DNA from: CAIQJJ01 sp964606085
Lineage (GTDB): Bacteria; Chloroflexota; Anaerolineae; Anaerolineales; UBA4823
Direction of reading: 5' to 3'
Assembly: GCA_964606085.1 (NCBI GenBank)
Contig: CAZSFD010000084.1
Location: forward strand, 1-22,466
Length of the DNA: 22,466 nt
Shown: positions 7,155 to 14,380 of the stretch, piece by piece
How the letters are laid out: the number at the start of each line of letters is the position of its first letter
Position numbering within the stretch: position 1 is the first letter of the stretch
Translations under genes and position numbers: made by a program
Notes under the pieces: model-generated
Told to the model about the DNA's origin: nothing
Seen by the model: only the letters and a program-made list of their open reading frames with translations
The model's database searches: none

Positions 7155-8435
7155 ATGCTCAACCTCGAAAACCATCCCTGTTTCAACGAGCAAGCCCGCC
7201 ACAAGTATGGCCGCATTCACCTGCCGGTGGCGCCGCGCTGCAACGTGCAGTGTAACTTCTGCTCGCGCAAGTTCGATTGCGTCAACGAAAGCCGCCCCGG
7301 TGTCACCAGCAGCGTCCTTTCGCCGGGCATGGCGCTGGCTTATCTCAAACAGGTGATGGCGCAGCGTGACGACATCGCCGTGGTGGGCATCGCCGGGCCA
7401 GGCGACCCCTTTGCCAACCCCGAAGAAACCCTCGAAACGTTCTCCCTGGTGCGGGCTGCCTACCCCGAAATGCTGCTGTGTGTGGCCACCAACGGCCTCA
7501 ACCTGCCTCAGCACGTTTCGATGCTGGCGCAGCTCAAGCTCAGCCACGTCACCGTCACCGTCAATGCCGTGGACCCGGCCATCGGGGCGCAAATTTACGG
7601 CTGGGTGCGGCATGGTAAGCGCGTCCATCGCGGCGAGGAAGCGGCCAAAATTTTGCTCGAAAATCAGTTGGCCGCCATCGCCGAGATGAAAGCGCTGGGG
7701 ATGGTTGTCAAGGTCAATACCGTCATCATTCCAGGCATCAACGATGACCATGCCGCCGCTGTGGCCGAGAAAATGGCTGCACTCAAGGTCAACATCCTCA
7801 ACTGCATCCCCTTTTATGCCGTCGAGGGCGCGGCGTTTGCCAACATCCCCGAACCCGACGCCGCTCTGATCCACGAAATCCGCCAGACCGCCGGGCAGTA
7901 CATCCCGCAGATGCGGCACTGCGCCCACTGCCGCGCCGATTCGGTGGGTTTGCTGGGTGATACCGCGATCCCCGATTTCAAACGCAGTTTGCAAGGTGTA
8001 GATTTACTTCCGCTCATCCAGCCGCCTGTTCCCAAAACATCTCCCAACCGCCTTTATCTGGCCGCCACCAGCCGCGAGGGGATGCTTGTCAACCAGCACC
8101 TGGGCGAGGCCGAACAGCTTTATATCTACGCCAAAGGGCCAACCGGCATAGATTTGGTATCCATCCGGCCCACCCCGCCACGCGGCGCTGGTAACCAACG
8201 CTGGCTGCAACTGGCCGATGTGATCGGCGACTGCCACACGCTGTTGGTCAATGGCATCGGCCCGGCCCCCAAACAGGTGCTGACCGAGAGCGGCCTGAAC
8301 GTGCTGGAAGTGGAAGGCATGATCACCGATATTTTGTACTCGCTCGACAGCGACCCTGGCCTGGCGCGCCACGCCAAACGGGAGGCCTTCGCCTGTGGTA
8401 CAAGCTGTTCTGGCACGGGCGGAGGCTGCGGATGA
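7155..8435 (+). CDS. nifB: NifB-NifX fusion, radical SAM FeMo-co core synthase
   Basis: A 426-residue protein that makes NifB-co, the Fe-S-carbide core of FeMo-co, using radical SAM chemistry. The signature CxxxCxxC is C29, C33 and C36 (APRCNVQCNFC). The N-terminal HPCFNEQARHKYGRIHLPVA and the later MRHCAHCRADSVGLLGD supply the additional cluster cysteines typical of NifB. From about residue 295 a NifX/NafY-like domain follows (LYLAATSREGMLVNQHLGEA), and the protein ends in a Cys/Gly-rich tail (ACGTSCSGTGGGCG). The start ATG has AAAGGAG upstream. Its stop overlaps the next gene as ATGA, coupling it to a glutamine amidotransferase. Confidence 0.96.
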   Translation: MLNLENHPCFNEQARHKYGRIHLPVAPRCNVQCNFCSRKFDCVNESRPGVTSSVLSPGMALAYLKQVMAQRDDIAVVGIAGPGDPFANPEETLETFSLVRAAYPEMLLCVATNGLNLPQHVSMLAQLKLSHVTVTVNAVDPAIGAQIYGWVRHGKRVHRGEEAAKILLENQLAAIAEMKALGMVVKVNTVIIPGINDDHAAAVAEKMAALKVNILNCIPFYAVEGAAFANIPEPDAALIHEIRQTAGQYIPQMRHCAHCRADSVGLLGDTAIPDFKRSLQGVDLLPLIQPPVPKTSPNRLYLAATSREGMLVNQHLGEAEQLYIYAKGPTGIDLVSIRPTPPRGAGNQRWLQLADVIGDCHTLLVNGIGPAPKQVLTESGLNVLEVEGMITDILYSLDSDPGLARHAKREAFACGTSCSGTGGGCG

Positions 8436-9127
8436 AGAAAATTCACGTTTTGCAGCACGTCCCCTTCGAGGGGCTGGGCAGCATCGCCCACTGGATTGCT
8501 CACAAGGGCTTTCACCTGACCATCACCCGCCTGTATCAAAACGATCCCCTGCCCGATTTACGCGCCTTCGATTGGCTGATTGTGTTGGGCGGCCCGATGA
8601 GCGTCAACGACGAAGCGCACTATCCCTGGCTGGTGACCGAAAAACGCATGATCGAAGCCACTATCCGCGCCGAAAAGACCGTACTGGGCATCTGCCTGGG
8701 GGCGCAGCTCATCGCCTGTGTACTCGGTAAACCGGTGGTGCGCAACCCCGAACGCGAAATTGGCTGGCACCCGCTGCGCCTGACCCCGGCGGCGCACCGC
8801 AGTCCGTTATTTGGCTTCCTGCCCGACCAACTTCTGGCTTTCCACTGGCATGGCGATACTTTCGAGACGCCCGATGCAGCGCTCTCGCTGGCTGGCAGTG
8901 AAGCGTGCGTGAACCAGGCGTTTTTATATGGCAAAAAGGTTGTGGGCCTGCAATTTCACCTCGAAACCACCCCGGCCTCGGCGCAAGCGCTGATCGAACA
9001 CTGTGCCAACGAACTGACCCCTGGCCGGTACATCCAACCCGCCGAAGAAATTTTAGCCGCCCCCCGGCGTTTCGACATCATCAACGACTACATGCGCGGC
9101 CTGCTGGGGCGCATGGCGTTAACGTAA
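8432..9127 (+). CDS. Class I glutamine amidotransferase, coupled to nifB
   Basis: This 231-residue protein has the class I glutamine amidotransferase triad: nucleophile C88 in LGICLGAQ, and H176 and E178 in GLQFHLET. The oxyanion region VLGGPMSVND lies at about 51-60. The family hydrolyses glutamine and usually passes ammonia to a synthase partner or domain; none is fused or adjacent here. It resembles stand-alone GMP-synthase-like amidotransferases, whose substrates are mostly unknown. The start overlaps the nifB stop (ATGA, 8432-8435), so it belongs to the nif operon. A role in nitrogen sensing or assimilation is an inference from position. The stop codon at 9125-9127 sits inside the palindromic repeat at 9124-9149. 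Confidence 0.88.
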   Translation: MKKIHVLQHVPFEGLGSIAHWIAHKGFHLTITRLYQNDPLPDLRAFDWLIVLGGPMSVNDEAHYPWLVTEKRMIEATIRAEKTVLGICLGAQLIACVLGKPVVRNPEREIGWHPLRLTPAAHRSPLFGFLPDQLLAFHWHGDTFETPDAALSLAGSEACVNQAFLYGKKVVGLQFHLETTPASAQALIEHCANELTPGRYIQPAEEILAAPRRFDIINDYMRGLLGRMALT

Positions 9128-9172
9128 GGCGAAATTTATTTCGCCCTACCAAAATGCGAAATGAATTTCGCA
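9124..9172. repeat. Two palindromes of the GCGAAAT-ATTTCGC family
   Basis: The first palindrome (9124-9149) has arm GTAAGGCGAAAT, loop TT and a right arm differing by one base from perfect; it is nearly identical to 157-182. The second (9155-9172) is TGCGAAAT-GA-ATTTCGCA, a perfect 8-bp stem. Together they fill the gap between the amidotransferase and ferredoxin genes and supply the amidotransferase stop codon. Confidence 0.85.
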
Positions 9173-9191
9173 GTACTTCAAGGAGCTTCCC

Positions 9192-9497
9192 ATGGATAAA
9201 ACCGCCCATCACATCCTCGTCTGCGCCAGTTTCCGCACCTCTGGCGACCCCAAGGGCGTGTGCCACAAAAAAGGCGCCGCCGATCACCTGGCTTACATCG
9301 AAAGCGAAATCATTGACCGCGGGCTGGATGTCACCGTCTCCAGCACGGGCTGCCTCAAACAGTGCAACAGCGGCCCCATCGTGGTGGTCTACCCCGAAAA
9401 TCACTGGTACGGCAAAGTGGACAGCGAAGAAGCGATTGACGCCATCCTGGATGCCGTGGAGAACGACGCGGTTGCTACGGATTATTTCCTGGGATAG
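9192..9497 (+). CDS. Thioredoxin-fold [2Fe-2S] ferredoxin
   Basis: A 101-residue ferredoxin of the thioredoxin-like [2Fe-2S] family (Clostridium pasteurianum 2Fe ferredoxin, Azotobacter FeSII/Shethna relatives). The ligand cysteines are C11 (ILVCASF), C24 (KGVCHKKG), C54 and C58 (STGCLKQCNSGP), spaced as in the clostridial protein. Members are found with nif genes and can bind the MoFe protein, for electron transfer or protection; its exact role here is inferred. The ATG has AAGGAG upstream. It follows the nifB-amidotransferase pair across a 64-nt gap and is the last gene of the contiguous nif block. Confidence 0.92.
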   Translation: MDKTAHHILVCASFRTSGDPKGVCHKKGAADHLAYIESEIIDRGLDVTVSSTGCLKQCNSGPIVVVYPENHWYGKVDSEEAIDAILDAVENDAVATDYFLG

Positions 9498-9539
9498 GTA
9501 TAATTCGCACGTTGGCCCGTTTTTTCGCCGCCTTTTCCA

Positions 9540-9613
9540 CCGATTGAAATCGGCGTCTTGCGATCAAACCCGCTTAAGCGGGTTTCCAGTATTCAGGCGT
9601 CGGTTTCAACCGA
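9540..9613. repeat. Three successive short palindromes upstream of modA
   Basis: CCGATT-GA-AATCGG lies at 9540-9553, a perfect 20-nt palindrome with half-site AAACCCGCTT at 9566-9585, and TCGGTT-TC-AACCGA at 9600-9613. The last one ends seven bases before the modA ATG. The gap 9498-9620 holds nothing else that I can recognise except a TATAAT at 9499-9504 without a convincing -35 box. They may act as a terminator or insulator between the nif block and modAB. Confidence 0.8.
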
Positions 9614-9620
9614 TGCAAGT

Positions 9621-9749
9621 ATGGTCATCATTGTGAACCCAAAGACCTCCCTGCTCATTTTTCTGGCGTTTCTTTTCATCCTGGCGGGATGCACCCCATC
9701 TACAAAGCCGCAACCCATGAACATCTTCGCTGCCGCCTCGCTGCGTTGA
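9621..9749 (+). pseudogene. modA: modA 5' fragment (lipoprotein signal), frameshifted
   Basis: This stretch encodes the N-terminus of a molybdate-binding lipoprotein: MVIIVNPKTSLLIFLAFLFI, then a lipobox ILAGC, then PMNIFAAASL, the usual first strand of mature ModA. After AAASLR a TGA at 9747-9749 ends the frame. Family proteins continue SLTDAF here, and DAFSEIGQAFEAQNPG is encoded in the +1 frame from 9748. One extra base near 9744-9747 therefore splits the gene. An in-frame GTG at 9633 is an alternative start; no good ribosome-binding site is seen. A sequencing or assembly error is as likely as a true mutation. Confidence 0.8.
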
Positions 9750-10428
9750 TGCTTTTAGTGAAATCGGCCAGGCGTTTGAAGCCCAGAATCCGGGCGTGTC
9801 GGTGGCCTTCAACTTTGCCGGCTCGCAGGAGCTGGCCCGTCAAATCGCCGAAGGCGCGCCCGCCGATGTGTTCGCCAGTGCCAACCAGAAACAAATGGAC
9901 GCCGCCATTGCGTCTGGTCGCATCGCCAGCGGCACAGCCCAGGTCTTTGCCCGCAACCGCCTGGTCGTCGTTGTCCCCGCCGATAACCCCGCCAACATCA
10001 CCAACCTGGTCGGCCTGGCGCAGCCGGGTATCCAACTCGTCCTGGCCGATCAAAGTGTGCCGGTCGGCCAATACAGCCTCGACTTTTTCGATCAAGCCGC
10101 TCAAGACCCCGCTTTCGGCGGCGATTTCCCCGCCAACGTGCTGGCGAATGTCGTTTCCTACGAAACCAACGTCAAGAGCGTATTGAACAAGGTGGCCCTC
10201 GGCGAAGCCGACGCCGGCATCGTTTACACCAGCGACGTGATCGGCCAGGATGCCGCCAAAGTCACCCGCATCGAAATTCCCGACGCGTTCAACGTTCTGG
10301 CGTCTTACCCCATCGCTGCCCTTTCTGACAGCTCCAAGTCAGCACTGGCGGCAGATTTTGTGGCCTTTGTGTTGAGCCAACAGGGGCAGAGTATTCTGGC
10401 GAAATATGGTTTAATCCCTTTCAAATGA
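9748..10428 (+). CDS. modA: ModA, periplasmic molybdate-binding protein (main part)
   Basis: This frame carries nearly all of mature ModA, the substrate-binding component of the molybdate ABC importer that supplies Mo for FeMo-co. It reads DAFSEIGQAFEAQNPGVSVA, FNFAGSQELARQIAEGAPAD and VFASANQKQMD, then the hinge and second lobe (VPVGQYSLDFF, GEADAGIVYTSDV), ending LAKYGLIPFK. It has no start of its own at the expected place; the first initiation codon is GTG at 9796. It is best read as the continuation of the 9621 fragment after a +1 shift. If the shift is real and not bypassed, the product lacks its lipoprotein anchor. The stop overlaps modB (ATGA, 10425-10428). Molybdate rather than tungstate is inferred from the nif context. 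Confidence 0.88.
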   Translation, partial: DAFSEIGQAFEAQNPGVSVAFNFAGSQELARQIAEGAPADVFASANQKQMDAAIASGRIASGTAQVFARNRLVVVVPADNPANITNLVGLAQPGIQLVLADQSVPVGQYSLDFFDQAAQDPAFGGDFPANVLANVVSYETNVKSVLNKVALGEADAGIVYTSDVIGQDAAKVTRIEIPDAFNVLASYPIAALSDSSKSALAADFVAFVLSQQGQSILAKYGLIPFK

Positions 10429-11237
10429 CTTACCCACTGCTGCAATCACTGTCCGCCAGCGCACAAAAACGGCAGGTCTTCACCGGGGGATTTTGGGTGA
10501 GCCTGCCGTTTTTGCTGTTTATGCTTGTTCCGCTCATCGCCTTGATTCTGCGCGTCAGTCCGGGCATGTTACTCACCCATCTGAGCGACACTCAGGTGCT
10601 GTTGGCCTTGCGTCTGAGCCTGCTCACCACGCTGGCGGCCACCGCCATCATCTTGATCACTGGCACGCCGGTGGCCTGGCTGCTGGCCGGGCCGCGCACC
10701 CGCCTGACCCGTCTGATAGATGTGCTGGTTGACCTGCCCACGATTCTGCCGCCGGCCGTGGCTGGCGTGGCGCTGCTGATGGCCTTCGGGCGGCGCGGTC
10801 TGTTGGGCGCGTGGCTCAACGAAATCGGCATTCAATTGGCCTTCACCTCGGCGGCGGTGGTCATGGCGCAGGTTTTTATCGCCGCCCCGTTTTACATCAA
10901 GTCGGCGGCGGTGGGCTTTGCCAACGTGGAAATCGAAATTCGTCAGGCTGCCGCCATGGATGGCGCAAACGACTGGCAAATTTTCAGGCAGATGGTGTTC
11001 CCGCTGGCGGCCCCTTCGCTGCTGACCGGGGTGGTGATGAGTTGGGCGCGGGCGCTGGGCGAGTTCGGCGCGACCATTCTGTTCGCGGGCAATTTCCCCG
11101 GCAAAACCCAAACCATGCCGCTGGCCATCTACCTCGGCTTCGAGACCGGCACCGACACCGCCCTCACGCTCTCGGTGCTGCTGCTGCTATTTTCGTTTGC
11201 GGCCCTGCTGGGCGTCAAGCGTCTGTTACCCCACTAG
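10425..11237 (+). CDS. modB: ModB, molybdate ABC transporter permease
   Basis: A 270-residue integral membrane permease with about five to six hydrophobic segments (for example about 23-43, 60-88, 104-121, 140-160, 195-220 and 245-263). The cytoplasmic EAA loop that contacts the ATPase is at about 173-200 (RQAAAMDGANDWQIFRQMVF). VDLPTILPPAVAGVALL and ARALGEFGATILFAGN are typical of ModB/CysT-type permeases. It overlaps modA by four bases. The next gene is convergent, so the ATPase ModC must be encoded elsewhere or be shared. The downstream gap contains a nested hairpin facing the opposing operon. Confidence 0.93.
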   Translation: MTYPLLQSLSASAQKRQVFTGGFWVSLPFLLFMLVPLIALILRVSPGMLLTHLSDTQVLLALRLSLLTTLAATAIILITGTPVAWLLAGPRTRLTRLIDVLVDLPTILPPAVAGVALLMAFGRRGLLGAWLNEIGIQLAFTSAAVVMAQVFIAAPFYIKSAAVGFANVEIEIRQAAAMDGANDWQIFRQMVFPLAAPSLLTGVVMSWARALGEFGATILFAGNFPGKTQTMPLAIYLGFETGTDTALTLSVLLLLFSFAALLGVKRLLPH

Positions 11238-11255
11238 CCGATATGAAAATAGCCC

Positions 11256-11321
11256 GTGGCGCAAGTCTCTGACTTGCGAGCGTTGACTTGCGCACGCTCG
11301 CAAATCAAAGATTTGCGCCAC
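11256..11321. repeat. Nested hairpin between convergent modB and mvhA
   Basis: GTGGCGCAA at 11256-11264 pairs exactly with TTGCGCCAC at 11313-11321. Inside it GACTTGCGAGCG (11271-11282) pairs with 11294-11305, with one G-T type mismatch. The site lies between two genes transcribed toward each other, so a bidirectional terminator is plausible, although no clear T-run follows. The remainder of the gap 11238-11395 shows no gene. Confidence 0.75.
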
Positions 11322-11391
11322 AGTGTCTCACCCATTTTCATTCATTGAAACTGCGGGCGAATGCCCGGTATCGCGACGGTTTAGATAATCC

Positions 11392-11413
11392 CACGTCACG
11401 CATCACGCTTCAC
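11392..11413 (-). repeat. Heptad half-element covering the mvhA 3' end
   Basis: Three 7-nt units (such as CGCATCA) in phase match one arm of the hairpins at 12874-12922 and 14381-14429. On the - strand they encode the last residues VKRDA and the stop codon of MvhA. No second arm is present here. Confidence 0.75.
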
Positions 11414-12859
11414 AATTTCGACCACTTCCCCATCCGCCCCCCTCACCACCACTTCCAGCGGCATCTGCCCTGGCAGTGTGTGCGTGGCGCAGCCGAAGCA
11501 GGGGTCGTAGGCGCGGAAGGCCATCTCGATCCTGTTGAGCAGGCCCTCGGTCACTTTGCCGCCTTTGATCAGGTATTCGGCGGCCTTGCGGGTGGACATT
11601 TGAATGGGGGCGTAGTTGTTGGTGGTGCCCACAACCAGATTGACTTTGGTGGTGATGCCGCGCTCGTCGGTGGTGTAGTGGTGGGTGAGCGTGCCGCGCG
11701 GCGCTTCGACGATGCCCACGCCTTCTGTGGGCGTGGCGGTGGGGATCGTACGGAAGTTATCGCTGGTGATCTCCGGGTCGGTGGCGAGCTGCACCCAGCG
11801 TTCGGCGGCGTAGAGCAGTTCGATCAGGCGTGCCCAGTGCGTAGCGAGACGCTGATGCACGGGTTTACCGCCCATCGCCGCGAAGAATTTCAGGTACTCC
11901 TCCTCGGCGCGCGGCGTGGCCATGCCATCGGCGGCATTCAGGCGGGAAAGCGGCGTGGCCGTATACACGCCCGAATCCTTGCCATCCACGAAACCCTTCC
12001 AACCGACCTTTTTGAGATAGGGGAATTTGAGATACGTCCAGGGTTCGACGTGTTCGGCGATCCAATCGGTATACTCGTGCGCGGCGTACTTGCCGATCCG
12101 CACGCCATCCGGGTCCACCACGCTGACCTTGCCATCGTAGAAGTTGACGAAATTGTTCTCATCTACTGTGCCGATGGAGTAGGTGCGGTGCGTGTAGGCG
12201 TCGCCCTTGATCAGTTCGACGTATTCCGGGTTGCCGAGGATGATGTCGTTGAACAATTTCAGGCTGAATTGGGCAAAATCTACCGCCCAGCGGCCCATCA
12301 ATTCGATCTCGTCGCGCTGCTCTTTGGTGATGCCCTTGGTCAGCCCGCCAGGGATGGACGTGCAGGGGTGTACCTTGCGCCCGCCGATCATCTCGACCAC
12401 GGCGTGGCCGTATTTGCGGGCGCGGATCACCTGCCCGCCGATTTCCAGCCCCACCTTGTGGATCACGCCCAAAATGTTGCGTTCGGCCACGGGGGCCTCT
12501 GGCCCCATGATGAAATCTGGCCCGGCCAGGGCGTAGAAGTGGGTGGTATGGTCGGTAAAGAAGAAGGCCGAATAGAGCAGTTCGCGCAGCATCTTGGCGG
12601 TGCGCGGCGGGTCTACGTGATAGACGGCATCCACCGCCTTCGCCCCGGCCATGTGATGCGCCTCCGGGCACACGCCGCAAATGCGGTTGGTGATGATCGG
12701 CACTTCTTCCACCGGGCGGCCCACGCAAAAGCGCTCGAAGCCGCGCAGCTCAGGGATTTGGAAATAGCTGTTGGCAACATTGCCCGCCTCGTCGAGGAAG
12801 ATTTCGATCTTGCCGTGGCCCTCGAGGCGGGTGATGGGGTCAATGGTAATGCGTTGCAT
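11396..12859 (-). CDS. mvhA: [NiFe]-hydrogenase large subunit, MvhA type (group 3c)
   Basis: A 487-residue catalytic subunit with both nickel-binding motifs: L1 RICGVCPEAHH (C61, C64) and L2 DPCFGCATH (C454, C457, H460). It would oxidise H2 (or evolve it) at the NiFe site in the cytoplasm. The RITIDPITRLEGHGKIEIF start and the linked MvhG, MvhD and HdrABC place it in group 3c, methyl-viologen-reducing and Hdr-linked. The ATG at 12859 has AGGAG upstream on the - strand; a longer frame starting at 12907 would read through the repeat. About 27 residues follow the L2 histidine, where maturation proteases commonly cut. The last six residues, IVKRDA, come from a repeat unit. No maturation genes are in the window. 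Confidence 0.94.
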   Translation of the reverse strand: MQRITIDPITRLEGHGKIEIFLDEAGNVANSYFQIPELRGFERFCVGRPVEEVPIITNRICGVCPEAHHMAGAKAVDAVYHVDPPRTAKMLRELLYSAFFFTDHTTHFYALAGPDFIMGPEAPVAERNILGVIHKVGLEIGGQVIRARKYGHAVVEMIGGRKVHPCTSIPGGLTKGITKEQRDEIELMGRWAVDFAQFSLKLFNDIILGNPEYVELIKGDAYTHRTYSIGTVDENNFVNFYDGKVSVVDPDGVRIGKYAAHEYTDWIAEHVEPWTYLKFPYLKKVGWKGFVDGKDSGVYTATPLSRLNAADGMATPRAEEEYLKFFAAMGGKPVHQRLATHWARLIELLYAAERWVQLATDPEITSDNFRTIPTATPTEGVGIVEAPRGTLTHHYTTDERGITTKVNLVVGTTNNYAPIQMSTRKAAEYLIKGGKVTEGLLNRIEMAFRAYDPCFGCATHTLPGQMPLEVVVRGADGEVVEIVKRDA

Positions 12860-12873
12860 GGGGTCTCCTGGGA

Positions 12874-12922
12874 CATGAAACGTGATGCGTGATACGTGAA
12901 TTTTCACGCATCACGTTTCACG
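12874..12922. repeat. Heptad inverted repeat between mvhG and mvhA
   Basis: Seven consecutive 7-nt units fill these 49 bases. The first four are of the form CGTGAWR (for example CGTGATG) and the last three are reverse complements such as CATCACG. The inner 12 bases at 12881-12892 pair exactly with 12904-12915, and with flanking matches the stem reaches about 17 bp. It includes the last five codons and stop of mvhG on the - strand and leaves just enough room for the mvhA ribosome-binding site. Confidence 0.9.
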
Positions 12923-13902
12923 ATACACTCTTTTCTCGCCGCTTTACTCGATCTCAGTAACGATCCCGCCAAATTGAACCGGTAAAACGCGCCAGCCGGG
13001 TCGGGGATGGTTGCCAGGATGCGGTCAATTTCTTCGGGTTTGTTGCTGTCAACGACGGAAGCGACGGCGGTCATCAGGCGTGCGCCGTAGTCGAGGGCGC
13101 CTTCTACCGGGCCGTAGCAGCCGATGCAGGGTGCGCCCGCTTTCGGGCAGAGCGCCCCGCAGCCGGAGCGGGTGGCCAGGCCGTTGCACAGCACGCCCTG
13201 TTCGAGGATGCACATTTGCGGGTCGAGCATCACTTCCTGAATGCGCTTGAAGCCGGTGATGTGCTTTTCTTCACGCATACGCGGGCATTCGTCGCAGACA
13301 GTTGAGTTGCCTGCGCCGAGCGTGCTGCCCTGGGGTGGTAGTTGCGCCTTGCCGTTGACGATGGCGATCACGGCGTCAATCACCGCGGCGATCTGGTGGC
13401 TTTCGGGCGGGCAGCCGGGGATGTAATAGTCTACATCTACCACCTGGTCGAGGGTTTTGAGCGTGGGCAGCAGGGTGGGGATGTGTAGTTCGCCTTCGGG
13501 GACGGCATACGTTGGCTGCGGGCGCAGGTTGGCGGGGTTATCGGTAGTGGGAGTGGTAAAGGCAGTATCCACCATGTCTTGCACGCTGGAGAGATTAGCC
13601 AGGGCCGGCACGCAGCCTTCGCAGGCGCACGAGCCAAAGGCCACCAGTATCTTGGATTTGCGCCGCAGCAGGTGGGCCATTTCTTCGTTTTCATCGTTGC
13701 GGATGCCGCCGTTGAAGAGCGTCAGCAAGATCGAGCCGTCTTCCATGGCTTGCACGTCTTTATACTTGGCATCCATCGCCACCGGCCAGAAGACGACCTC
13801 GAAGTTGGCATCTACATCGAGAATTTTCTCGCCGATATTGAGCGTGGCGATTTCGCAGCCGCCGCACGAGGCGGCCCAGTACATGGCAAATTTGGGTTTC
13901 AT
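12904..13902 (-). CDS. mvhG: [NiFe]-hydrogenase small subunit, MvhG type
   Basis: A 332-residue Fe-S subunit that relays electrons between the NiFe site and MvhD/Hdr. The N-terminal C13 and C16 (AASCGGCEIA), GSCACEGC, IPGCPP, and later GVLCNG, SGCGALCP and APCIGCYGP supply ligands for three [4Fe-4S] clusters, as in group 3 small subunits. It has no twin-arginine signal, so the enzyme is cytoplasmic. The start overlaps the mvhD stop by four bases (ATGA). The C-terminal six residues IVKRDA are encoded by the heptad repeat at 12874-12922 and are identical to the end of MvhA, an unrelated protein. Confidence 0.93.
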   Translation of the reverse strand: MKPKFAMYWAASCGGCEIATLNIGEKILDVDANFEVVFWPVAMDAKYKDVQAMEDGSILLTLFNGGIRNDENEEMAHLLRRKSKILVAFGSCACEGCVPALANLSSVQDMVDTAFTTPTTDNPANLRPQPTYAVPEGELHIPTLLPTLKTLDQVVDVDYYIPGCPPESHQIAAVIDAVIAIVNGKAQLPPQGSTLGAGNSTVCDECPRMREEKHITGFKRIQEVMLDPQMCILEQGVLCNGLATRSGCGALCPKAGAPCIGCYGPVEGALDYGARLMTAVASVVDSNKPEEIDRILATIPDPAGAFYRFNLAGSLLRSSKAARKECIVKRDA

Positions 13903-14366
13903 GCGGCCACCTCCGACAATTGCTGATTTTCGATTGCTGACTTCTGATTGGCATTCCAGTTGAGCGGGCCGAGGGCGCGCACCTGCTCGGTGAAGCTGTT
14001 GATTTCATCGGCCAAAATCATGCCCTCGGCGGCGGAGGCCCAGATCAGTTTCAGGCGGCCCGGTTCAACGCCCAGTTGGGTTAGCGTCAGTTGCAGCAGT
14101 TTGAAGCGCCGCAGGGCCTTGTAGTTCTGTTCGACATAGTGACAATCGCCAGGGTGGCAGCCGGTGACCAGCACGCCGTCGGCGCCATCGGCGAAGGCTT
14201 TCAGCACGAAGGTGGGGTCGAGCCGACCGGAGCACATCAGGCGGATCAGGCGCACATTGGGGGCGTACTTCATGCGGCTGATGCCGGCCATATCGGCGGC
14301 GCGGTACGAACACCAGTTACAGGTGAAACCGATGATGATGGGTTCAAAGGGGGTGGGGTCGGTCAT
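13899..14366 (-). CDS. mvhD: MvhD, [2Fe-2S] subunit linking hydrogenase to Hdr
   Basis: A 155-residue MvhD/FlpD-family protein. It binds one [2Fe-2S] cluster and passes electrons from the hydrogenase to HdrA. The candidate ligands are C16, C19 (FTCNWCSYRAAD), C45 (LMCSGRLDP), C70 and C75 (TGCHPGDCHY). The conserved domain ends near LGPL at residue 135. The last 20 residues, containing NQKSAIENQQL, look non-native because they are read from four in-phase 7-nt repeats (13923-13950). The ATG has GGAG upstream. It sits between hdrA and mvhG, as expected for an Mvh/Hdr operon. Confidence 0.93.
   Translation of the reverse strand: MTDPTPFEPIIIGFTCNWCSYRAADMAGISRMKYAPNVRLIRLMCSGRLDPTFVLKAFADGADGVLVTGCHPGDCHYVEQNYKALRRFKLLQLTLTQLGVEPGRLKLIWASAAEGMILADEINSFTEQVRALGPLNWNANQKSAIENQQLSEVAA
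13923..13950 (-). repeat. Four in-phase heptads inside the mvhD 3' end
   Basis: Units CTGATTT, TCGATTG, CTGACTT and CTGATTG follow one another at exactly 7-base spacing. A related set occurs at 20793-20820. Here they are translated on the - strand as part of the C-terminal tail of MvhD. Confidence 0.8.
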
Positions 14367-14380
14367 GTGGGTCTCCAGAA

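Noticed and set aside
9472..9504. Promoter for modAB with TATAAT at 9499-9504
   Set aside because: The nearest -35-like TTGCTA is 21 bases away, lies within the ferredoxin coding region and is poor; not enough to annotate.
11396..12859. F420-reducing hydrogenase (FrhA) assignment
   Set aside because: No FrhB-type F420-binding gene is present, and MvhD plus HdrABC neighbours point to group 3c.
11288..12892. Long + strand open frame (534 codons) opposite mvhA
   Set aside because: The - strand encodes a complete hydrogenase large subunit with both nickel motifs; the + frame shows no family features.
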